A stretch of 7,735 nt of DNA from Alphaproteobacteria bacterium (GTDB lineage: Bacteria > Pseudomonadota > Alphaproteobacteria > Caulobacterales > Maricaulaceae). The stretch is taken from the NCBI GenBank assembly GCA_030428405.1, contig JAUIEH010000113.1:1-7735 (forward strand). The letters are read 5' to 3'. Positions 1 to 5,542 of the stretch are shown here, piece by piece. A program made the translations under genes and the position numbers. Below the pieces are notes generated by a model. It had not been told where the DNA came from. It made no database searches and saw nothing but the letters and a program-made list of their open reading frames with translations. Every line of letters begins with the position of its first letter. Position 1 is the first letter of the stretch.

Positions 1-988
1 TATTGATCCATAAGACGTCGCCGCCGTTGAGCGCGTTGATCGCTTCAGCGAGCGTCTCGGGGCGACCCGCATCCGCCACGCCGATGCGCAGATCAGCGCC
101 TTGCGCCGCCCGTCGCGCGCGCGAAACACCTTCTATCTCGACGACGTCGTCAGTGTCTCGCAGTCCCGCCGTGTCCTGGATGATGACCAGATGCCCGCCC
201 AGCGAAAGCCGCGCTTCGACGATGTCGCGCGTGGTGCCAGGCACGTCCGTGACGATGGCGGCGTCGCGCCGGGCGAGGCGGTTGATCAGCGAGGATTTGC
301 CGACATTTGGCGCGCCGATAATGGCGATGCGAAAGCCCTCGCGAATGCGCTCGCCACGATGGTCATCGCGCAGATGTTCGGCGAGTTCGGCTGCAAGCTG
401 GCTCAGAGCCGGCGTCGCACGTGAAGCAAGACCCGTCGGCACGTCGCCTTCGTCAGGGAAGTCGATCTCGGCTTCCAGAAGCGCGAGCGCCTCGATGATG
501 CGTTCCCGCCAGCCGGCATAGAGCGCGCCCAGCTCGCCGTCGAGCTGACGCAGCGCCTGGCGTCTTTGCGCGTCCGTTTCGGCGTCGACAAGATCAGCGA
601 CAGCTTCCGCCTGGGTGAGGTCGAGCCGGCCGTTCTCGAAGGCCCTTCGGGTAAACTCGCCCGGCTCTGCAGGCCGCAATCCGAGCGCCGCAAGCACGTC
701 GCTCACGGCCCGAATGATCGCTGCGCCGCCATGCACTTGAAACTCGGCGACGTCCTCGCCGGTGAAGCTGAAGGGACCGGGAAACCATAACACCAGCGCC
801 TGATCGATCGCCGCACCATCGCGCCCGCGCAGCGTGCGCATGACGGCGCGGCGCGGCGGTGCAGGCGCGGGCGTTGAGGCGAGAGTGCTGAGCGCTCTTT
901 CCGCGTCAGGACCGGAGACGCGAATAATCGCGACAGCGCTGCGCGCGGTCCCGGATGCGAGCGCGAAAATCGTGTCGGCGGCGGCCAC
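1..988 (-). CDS. mnmE: tRNA uridine-5-carboxymethylaminomethyl(34) synthesis GTPase MnmE (3' part beyond window)
   Basis: MnmE (TrmE) works with MnmG (GidA) to modify the wobble uridine U34 of certain tRNAs, using GTP and a bound folate; it is a cytoplasmic dimer. I translated 329 codons on the minus strand with no stop. The N-terminal folate-binding domain opens with AAADTIFALASG and carries FSFTGEDVAEF...HGG, then FTRRAFENGRLDLTQAEAVADL. The G domain shows the P-loop GAPNVGKS at residues 225-232, GTTRD at 251-255 and DTAG at 272-275. The NKxD motif and the C-terminal Cys motif lie off the left edge; the family is about 440-450 residues, so roughly three quarters is present. The start is GTG at 988-986: it gives the expected N-terminus and abuts the stop of the DUF6489-like gene with no gap. 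A second GTG at 992-990 is out of frame. Cotranscription with that gene is inferred. Identity is near certain; the start is likely. Confidence 0.97.
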   Translation of the reverse strand, partial: MAAADTIFALASGTARSAVAIIRVSGPDAERALSTLASTPAPAPPRRAVMRTLRGRDGAAIDQALVLWFPGPFSFTGEDVAEFQVHGGAAIIRAVSDVLAALGLRPAEPGEFTRRAFENGRLDLTQAEAVADLVDAETDAQRRQALRQLDGELGALYAGWRERIIEALALLEAEIDFPDEGDVPTGLASRATPALSQLAAELAEHLRDDHRGERIREGFRIAIIGAPNVGKSSLINRLARRDAAIVTDVPGTTRDIVEARLSLGGHLVIIQDTAGLRDTDDVVEIEGVSRARRAAQGADLRIGVADAGRPETLAEAINALNGGDVLWIN

Positions 989-1246
989 TCACGTCTCGCC
1001 GTTCTCGTCCTCGCCCGCGCCGGCGCGGGCGGCCTGCGTCATCATCGTCATGAACTGATCAGTCATTGCGCCGCCCATCGCCGTCCACTGACGCATCAAG
1101 CCGACCGGGTCGACCAGCTCGAGATTCTTCTCAAAGCGGGCGCGCGTTTCGTTCACCAGAAGCTCGTTGACAGAGGAGACGTCGGGCAGACCCAGAAAGG
1201 CGCGCGCTTCCTCAGGCGAGCATTCGACATTCACGGAGACTTTCAT
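989..1246 (-). CDS. small DUF6489-like protein upstream of mnmE
   Basis: An 85-residue acidic protein of unknown function. It opens with MKVSVNVECSPEEARAFLGL, followed by PDVSSVNELLVNE, a pattern I recognise from the small alphaproteobacterial proteins grouped as DUF6489 that are often found near mnmE. The rest looks helical and Met-rich (FMTMMTQAARAG, residues 65-76) and ends in a Glu/Asp/Gly tail. There is no signal peptide, membrane segment or metal-binding motif. The ATG at 1246-1244 is preceded by AAAGGA (1258-1253) with a 6-base gap, a good ribosome binding site. Its TGA (991-989) touches the GTG of mnmE, so the two are probably cotranscribed and translationally coupled, which hints at a link to tRNA modification or simply at shared expression. 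The family assignment is from memory of its N-terminal motif; no function should be assumed. Confidence 0.88.
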   Translation of the reverse strand: MKVSVNVECSPEEARAFLGLPDVSSVNELLVNETRARFEKNLELVDPVGLMRQWTAMGGAMTDQFMTMMTQAARAGAGEDENGET

Positions 1247-1327
1247 GGCGCATCCTTTCAGGGCGGATCGCCGCGAGAATAATGCGTTCCTCCGCGCGCG
1301 CCATATCCGCGCCCGCAGCGGGGGGCG

Positions 1328-1343
1328 GGTTTCACGTGAAGCA
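1328..1343. promoter_or_regulatory. parS: candidate parS (ParB-binding) site
   Basis: GGTTTCACGTGAAGCA matches the widely conserved chromosomal parS consensus TGTTTCACGTGAAACA at 14 of 16 positions, including the central palindrome TTCACGTGAA. ParB dimers bind such sites, load as a CTP-dependent clamp and spread, and ParA then moves the origin region. The site sits in the spacer between two divergent genes, upstream of DUF6489-mnmE, a neighbourhood that in alphaproteobacteria usually continues into gidA-gidB-parA-parB. The two mismatches are at consensus positions 1 (T to G) and 14 (A to G). An operator for another palindrome-binding regulator of the flanking divergent genes is the main alternative. 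Confidence 0.6.
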
Positions 1344-1387
1344 ATCCCGCTTTAGGCTCCCGCCGCCGAACGCGAAGGGAAAACCGC

Positions 1388-2089
1388 ATGAGCGCTGTCA
1401 CTGCATCAATCGCTACGCCGGACGGATCGTTCTCCGGCTATCTCGCCCGTCCTGGCCTCGACGGAACGGGGCCGGGCGTGATCGTCATTCAAGAGATCTT
1501 CGGCGTGAACACCGAGATGCGGCGCATCTGCGACGGGCTCGCCCAACAGGGCTTTGTCGCGCTTAGCCCGGACCTGTTCTGGCGCCAGGAGCCGAATGTC
1601 GTTCTAACCGACAACACCGAACAGGAATGGGGTCGCGCGTTCGAACTGATGCAGGGCTTCGATGCGGACAAAGGCGTCGACGACATCGCGGCCTCGATCG
1701 CGTTCTTGCGTGGACACGAAGCCTGCACCGGCAAGGTCGGCGCGGTCGGTTTCTGCCTCGGCGGCAAGTTGGCCTACATGACGGCGGCGCGCACGGATGT
1801 GGATTGTTCGATCAGCTATTACGGCGTCGGCATCCAGGACATGCTCGGCGAGGCGGACAACATCTCCAGGCCGCTCATGCTCCACGTGGCCGGCAAGGAT
1901 CAGTTCGTGCCGCCCGAGGCCCAGGATGCGATCCGCAGCGGTCTCGACGGTCATGCTCAGACCACGCTGCATTTCTATCCTGAGTGCGATCACGCGTTCG
2001 CGCGGGTCGGCGGCCAGCACTACGACGCCGACGCTGCTGCGACGGCGCGCGAGCGCTCGTTGAGCTTCATGAACGAGCATTTGCGGTGA
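1388..2089 (+). CDS. dienelactone hydrolase family protein
   Basis: A 233-residue cytoplasmic alpha/beta-hydrolase of the dienelactone hydrolase family, whose classical member opens the lactone ring of dienelactone in chlorocatechol breakdown; many relatives act on other, unknown esters. The triad is visible: nucleophile Cys123 in GFCLGG, Asp171 in AGKDQFVP and His202 in CDHAF. Glu36 in IQEIFG is the residue that interacts with the nucleophile in the well-studied Pseudomonas enzyme, and as far as I recall all four carry the same numbers there. Length is typical and there is no signal peptide. The ATG at 1388 has GAAGGGA (1374-1380) 7 bases upstream. The last codons overlap the GTG of the next gene, so the two are probably coupled. 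No other catechol-pathway genes are nearby, so the true substrate is open and the name describes the family only. Confidence 0.94.
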   Translation: MSAVTASIATPDGSFSGYLARPGLDGTGPGVIVIQEIFGVNTEMRRICDGLAQQGFVALSPDLFWRQEPNVVLTDNTEQEWGRAFELMQGFDADKGVDDIAASIAFLRGHEACTGKVGAVGFCLGGKLAYMTAARTDVDCSISYYGVGIQDMLGEADNISRPLMLHVAGKDQFVPPEAQDAIRSGLDGHAQTTLHFYPECDHAFARVGGQHYDADAAATARERSLSFMNEHLR

Positions 2090-3075
2090 GGCGCATCGGG
2101 CGCGCCGCGCTGATTGGTTTCGCGGCGTTAATCTGTTCCACGTGCGACGACGCCACGGTGTCGAGCGCCGACAATGGCGCTGCTATCGACAGCGGCGCAT
2201 CGGGCGAGGCGGCTGCGCCATTCGCTTTGGCCGCCGGGCCGGGGGGATTGGCGGGCTTTCTGGATTGTCTGCATCAGGAAGACGTCACGCTCGTTTCGGC
2301 GCATCGCGGCGGCTCGGCGCGCGGCTATCCGGAAAACGCCATTGAGACGTTCGAGCGCACGCTGTCCAACGGCTATGCGCTGCTTGAAATCGACGTGCGC
2401 GCGACGGCCGACGGCGTCCTCGTTCTGCTGCACGACGAAGACCTCAACCGCGGCACGACCTGCAACGGGCTCGTCGAAAACACGACATGGTCGGCGCTGC
2501 GCAACTGCCGGCTGACGGATTATCGCGGCGGACAGACGCGCTTCACCGTTCCGCGCCTAGACGACGTTCTGACATGGTCTGCGGGCCGCACGATCCTACA
2601 GCTCGACGTCAAGGAGCTGAGCCTGATGGAAGACGTCGTCGACGCCGTGCGAGCGGCACGCGCCGTCGACCGGGTCATCCTGATCGCTTACACGCCGCGC
2701 GCGGTCGAGCGGATGGCGCGCCTGGACCGGCGCATCATGATCTCGGCGTCGATCGACCGCATCGGCGACCTCGACCGCTTGCAGGACGCCGGAGTCGGCG
2801 TTTCGCGACTGGTCGCATGGACCGGAAACCGCACGCCCGATCCGGAGCTTTTCAGCGAACTTTCGCGGCGCGGCGTACCGGTCATTTTCGGCACGCTGGG
2901 CGGTCGCGATTCCATCGACCGTGAGATCGAGCAATCGGGCGATGACGGCCGCTACCGCGAGATCGCTGAGATGGGCGTCGACATTATCGGCTCCGACCGC
3001 GCCGACCGCGCGCGCCGCGCGCTCGAACGTGAACAGGACACTGCCGCCGGCGTCGCGGCTTGCCGGGGCGGCTGA
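2086..3075 (+). CDS. exported glycerophosphodiester phosphodiesterase
   Basis: A 329-residue protein of the GDPD family (TIM-barrel phosphodiesterases that cleave glycerophosphodiesters to glycerol 3-phosphate and an alcohol, with a divalent metal). Family motifs are in order: AHRGG with His73-Arg74, GYPENAIETFE, EIDVRATADG with Glu101 and Asp103, LLHDEDLNRGT with His116, LQLDVKE with Lys176, and a C-terminal DIIGSDR. The 13-residue gap from Asp103 to His116 fits the family. The N-terminus has a basic start (RRIGR), a hydrophobic stretch at residues 7-16 and two cysteines (17 and 20), so it is probably exported, or held as a lipoprotein with a poor lipobox. I chose GTG at 2086 because it overlaps the upstream stop by 4 bases (GTGA) and starts just before the signal-like stretch; the ATG in this frame at 1984 lies far inside the upstream gene. 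Its stop is 2 bases from the end of the convergent LytTR gene. Confidence 0.93.
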   Translation: MRRIGRAALIGFAALICSTCDDATVSSADNGAAIDSGASGEAAAPFALAAGPGGLAGFLDCLHQEDVTLVSAHRGGSARGYPENAIETFERTLSNGYALLEIDVRATADGVLVLLHDEDLNRGTTCNGLVENTTWSALRNCRLTDYRGGQTRFTVPRLDDVLTWSAGRTILQLDVKELSLMEDVVDAVRAARAVDRVILIAYTPRAVERMARLDRRIMISASIDRIGDLDRLQDAGVGVSRLVAWTGNRTPDPELFSELSRRGVPVIFGTLGGRDSIDREIEQSGDDGRYREIAEMGVDIIGSDRADRARRALEREQDTAAGVAACRGG

Positions 3076-3077
3076 GT

Positions 3078-3959
3078 TCAGCGTCGTTCCGGTTCTAAGC
3101 CGGGCGTGGCGGGGAGCGGTTGATCCAGCGCTGCGGCGAGGGCGTCGGCATATCGGTCGCTGACGGGGAGCCGCTTGCCCGTGCTGAGCACAAGTTCGCG
3201 CGAACGCGCGCCGCGCGCCGAAATGGCCGCAACGCTCTCTGGTCGAACAAAATAGGAACGGTGAATCCGTACGAATCCGTATGGAGACAGCTCGTCGAGC
3301 AGGGCGCTGATTGTCGCGCGATGCAGAATTTCGCGATCTGAGCAGATGAGCGCGACATAGTTTCCCTGCGCGCAGCCGCCAAGAATATCAGCGACCGGGA
3401 CATAGTCTGTCCGGTCCACGGAGCGCACGACTAGGCGCGGCTTCGCGGCCGGAGACGCAAAGCGCGCGCGATCCTCATCTGCGTCAGGGCGGAGGGCGCC
3501 GGCGCGACCGGCGAGAACAGCCGAGATGAACATGAAGGCGTCAGGCGACCAGTCCTGAAGCCGCAAATTGCTCAGCACTTGTTGCGTCGTTGAGCCGATC
3601 AGAACGGGATAGACGCCCGCGGTGTAGGCGAAGATGAAGCTGAAGGCGGCGACTGCCCAGCCAAGCGTTTCGAGCGCAGCGTGGGCCGGGCCGTGGCGCC
3701 TGCGGCTCTGCCGGCGGGCGAGCGTGTACAGGGCCGGCGTCAGCGCGAGCCACGGTGCGAAACCGAGCGCGTAAGCGCCGAAGGCGCGCGCGAGCGTGGC
3801 GCCTTCATGACCCGCGCGTGAGGCGTCGACAAAGGCCGCCGTCCCGAACGACGCCGCAAGACACATCCAGGTCGTCACGCCGATCAGCGCGGCGAAGGCG
3901 AAGGCGCGCGGATTGATGCGCGCGCCGATCTCGGGAAACCAGTCGGCGAAACTTTTCAT
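3078..3959 (-). CDS. membrane-anchored LytTR-domain DNA-binding protein
   Basis: A 293-residue protein that joins an N-terminal membrane part to a C-terminal LytTR DNA-binding domain, with no response-regulator receiver domain. Hydrophobic segments lie at about residues 18-37, 60-80, 97-119 and 141-156 (the last is weak), consistent with three or four membrane helices. The LytTR domain covers about 176-277: ADILGGCAQGNYVAL, then LLDELSPYGFVRIHRSYFV, then GKRLPVSDRYADAL. The FxRIHRS stretch and the Gly-Lys/Pro-Val-Ser end match the family, which inserts beta strands into DNA. It probably senses something in or across the membrane and regulates transcription directly; neither signal nor targets can be read. 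The ATG at 3959-3957 is preferred; a TTG four codons upstream (3971-3969) is possible, and neither has a strong ribosome binding site. The gene is divergent from the 4185-4814 gene, a plausible target. Confidence 0.9.
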   Translation of the reverse strand: MKSFADWFPEIGARINPRAFAFAALIGVTTWMCLAASFGTAAFVDASRAGHEGATLARAFGAYALGFAPWLALTPALYTLARRQSRRRHGPAHAALETLGWAVAAFSFIFAYTAGVYPVLIGSTTQQVLSNLRLQDWSPDAFMFISAVLAGRAGALRPDADEDRARFASPAAKPRLVVRSVDRTDYVPVADILGGCAQGNYVALICSDREILHRATISALLDELSPYGFVRIHRSYFVRPESVAAISARGARSRELVLSTGKRLPVSDRYADALAAALDQPLPATPGLEPERR

Positions 3960-4184
3960 GATCGCTCGCAAGTCTGCTCAGAGCGCGCAGTCTAGCGCGC
4001 AATGGCGCTGAAGCGCGCGAGCGCCCGTCGCTTTCGTCACGCGAGATGTCGATTTCATCCCAGGAAGGGCGCGCGCCGTCCCGCGCGCCGCGTCGGCCTC
4101 TGGCGGTTCGCGCTCGGACCAGGAAACAAAGAGGCATCGGCGCCAGCGCCGGTCTCGCTGAAACAAGAGCCAGGTCCGAAAGAG

Positions 4185-4814
4185 ATGAACAAAACAAACA
4201 TTGCGTTTGCACTCGCAGCGACGCTGATCGGCGCGTCGGGCGCTCTGGCGCAGCAGACGCCCGACCCGGACGCGCCATTCGTCAATCCGTGCAGCCAGTC
4301 TCCGGCCACAGACTTCGACTTCTGGGTCGGCGACTGGGTGGCGTTCGACTACGAAACCGGGGTCGTGCAGGGCATCGACCGCATTGAGCGGATCAATAAT
4401 GGCTGCACGCTGTGGCAGCACTGGTCTCAGCTGACTGACCGCTATCGCGGTCCGAACGCCGATTTCCGCTATGGCGGCGTATCGTTGAGCTCAACCTTGC
4501 GGGACGGCCGCTGGCAGCAGGTCTGGGTCGGCAATTGGGGCGGCACGATCACGCTGACCGGCGAACTCGATGAGAACGGCCGCATGGTCCTGACGACCGA
4601 GCCGCAGACGACGCAGAACGGCGATATCGGCGTTCAGCGCTGGTACTGGGAACAGACCGAAAACGGCGAGCTGCACAGCTGGGGCGACTGGCGCACTCGC
4701 CAGGAAGACGGCACGTGGACCGAGCCGCAGATCTTCTGGAACCTGCGCTATGTGCCGCGGTCGAGCTCGCCCGAGCTGGTGGCGGCTCCGCCGGCGGAAG
4801 ACGAGGCGGGCTAG
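4185..4814 (+). CDS. exported Trp-rich protein, probably lipocalin-like (DUF1579-like)
   Basis: A 209-residue protein of unknown function. The N-terminus MNKTNIAFALAATLIG then ASGALA is a clear signal peptide with probable cleavage after Ala22, so it is periplasmic or secreted. The mature part carries FDFWVGDW (44-51), DRIERINNGCTLWQHW (65-80), RYGGVSLSS and WQQVWVGNWGGTITLTGEL (110-128), a pattern I associate with small beta-barrel proteins annotated as DUF1579 or lipocalin-like. It has 13 tryptophans and two cysteines (36 and 74) that could form a disulfide. The C-terminal tail is Pro/Ala/Glu-rich and probably disordered. The ATG at 4185 is chosen because it begins the signal peptide; an in-frame ATG at 4002 would add 61 Arg-rich residues of no family character. 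An AGG at 4172-4174 and AAAGAG just before the start are a weak ribosome binding site. A hairpin follows the TAG. Confidence 0.85.
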   Translation: MNKTNIAFALAATLIGASGALAQQTPDPDAPFVNPCSQSPATDFDFWVGDWVAFDYETGVVQGIDRIERINNGCTLWQHWSQLTDRYRGPNADFRYGGVSLSSTLRDGRWQQVWVGNWGGTITLTGELDENGRMVLTTEPQTTQNGDIGVQRWYWEQTENGELHSWGDWRTRQEDGTWTEPQIFWNLRYVPRSSSPELVAAPPAEDEAG

Positions 4815-4832
4815 GCGCTGAGCGGGTGAGGG

Positions 4833-4863
4833 ACGGCGGGCGCGCGTCAGGCGTCCGCCGTTT
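4833..4863 (+). terminator. probable intrinsic terminator of the lipocalin-like gene
   Basis: Bases 4833-4843 (ACGGCGGGCGC) pair with 4851-4861 (GCGTCCGCCGT) as an 11-bp stem with one G-U pair and a 7-base loop, 18 bases after the TAG of the upstream gene. A short T run (4861-4863) follows, so it suits plus-strand transcripts. On the minus strand the hairpin is followed by C-rich sequence, so it should not end the convergent GST transcript. The T run is short, which weakens the call. The 3' arm encodes the C-terminus of GST, and the GST stop codon lies in the loop. Confidence 0.5.
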
Positions 4864-5476
4864 CAGCCTCCGACGCGCGTTGCCAGGCCGGGCGCGACTT
4901 CAGCCGCTCGAAATAATCCTGCACGGCCTGCGGCGCGGTCGGCAGCCGGCGCGCGAGCTTCGACATCAGCATCGGATAGCCGAGCGACACATCCGCCGCC
5001 GTGAAACCGCGCTCGAGAATATATTCGCGGCCGTCGAGCGCCTGGGCGAGGAAACCGAACTGCTTGTTCAATTCGCCCCAGGCCCATTCAGCAATCGCAG
5101 GTTTGCGCTGCGCTTCCGGCAAAACGAAGGTGTGGCCGAGAAACATGTTCAGGTTCGGGCCGAACCCAGCCTCGCCGAAATGCAGCCATTGCAGATATTC
5201 GCCGTAATCGTCGTCACCGAGCTTGGCGGCGAAGGCGCCGTCTTTCTGGGTCGCGGCGAGATATTCGATGATGGCGGTCGACTCGCACATCACGCGGCCG
5301 TCGATTTCGATCGCAGGCAATTTCTGAAGCGGGAAGACGGCCTTGTAGTCAGCGCCGCCGACATCGCCATGATTCAGCGCCGTCCAGCGCAGATCATAGG
5401 GCAGGCCGAGCTCTTCGAGCATCAAGCGTACACGGAACGAACGCGCGAAACGGGCATGGTAGAGCGTGATCGACAT
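4847..5476 (-). CDS. glutathione S-transferase family protein
   Basis: A 209-residue cytoplasmic GST of typical length. The N-terminal thioredoxin-fold domain (about 1-78) starts ITLYHARFARSFRVRLMLEE and contains QKLPAIEIDG with the cis-proline Pro54 and the glutathione-binding ESTAIIEYL (Glu65-Ser66). The helical C-terminal domain carries FTAADVSLGYPM (158-169), the folding motif found across the superfamily. The catalytic position is probably Ser13 (or a nearby residue in the YHARFARS segment); no Tyr or Cys stands clearly in its place. Members conjugate or reduce electrophiles with glutathione, but the substrate and subclass cannot be read. The ATG at 5476-5474 is preceded by AAGGGAGG (5490-5483) with a 6-base gap, the strongest ribosome binding site in the window apart from that at 7153-7158. 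It follows rho on the same strand after 66 bases with no terminator I can see, so read-through from rho is possible. Confidence 0.94.
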   Translation of the reverse strand: MSITLYHARFARSFRVRLMLEELGLPYDLRWTALNHGDVGGADYKAVFPLQKLPAIEIDGRVMCESTAIIEYLAATQKDGAFAAKLGDDDYGEYLQWLHFGEAGFGPNLNMFLGHTFVLPEAQRKPAIAEWAWGELNKQFGFLAQALDGREYILERGFTAADVSLGYPMLMSKLARRLPTAPQAVQDYFERLKSRPAWQRASEAETADA

Positions 5477-5542
5477 GGGCCGCCTCCCTTATTGGTCAGC
5501 GACAGTCAAGCTCATTAGACCGATTGGTACAACGCCAAGCGC

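Noticed and set aside
1883..1888. CACGTG in the hydrolase gene as a parS core
   Set aside because: Flanks (TC/GC) do not match the parS arms; only the common hexamer is shared.
1984..2085. Upstream ATG for the phosphodiesterase, inside the hydrolase gene
   Set aside because: It would add 34 Arg-rich residues ahead of the signal-like segment and require a 106-base overlap; the GTG at 2086 fits better.
3262..3281. 10-bp tandem GAATCCGTAC/GAATCCGTAT
   Set aside because: It falls in the conserved YGFVRIH codons of the LytTR domain, so the repeat follows from the protein sequence.
3960..3971. TTG start four codons upstream for the LytTR gene
   Set aside because: An ATG follows immediately and neither start has a good ribosome binding site; the ATG is the simpler choice.
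4138..4151. CGGCGC-CA-GCGCCG palindrome upstream of the lipocalin-like gene
   Set aside because: Short GC-only palindromes are expected often in this composition, and nothing ties it to a regulator.
4002..4184. Upstream ATG extending the lipocalin-like gene by 61 codons
   Set aside because: The added part is Arg-rich and would bury the clear signal peptide that starts at 4185.
4712..4717. CACGTG in the lipocalin-like gene as a parS core
   Set aside because: Flanking bases disagree with parS on both sides.
4999..5007. GTGAAAC half of parS in the GST gene
   Set aside because: The left half is unrelated, so there is no palindrome.
4715..5518. 267-codon open frame on the plus strand across GST
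   Set aside because: Antisense shadow of the GST gene, beginning inside the lipocalin-like gene in another frame.
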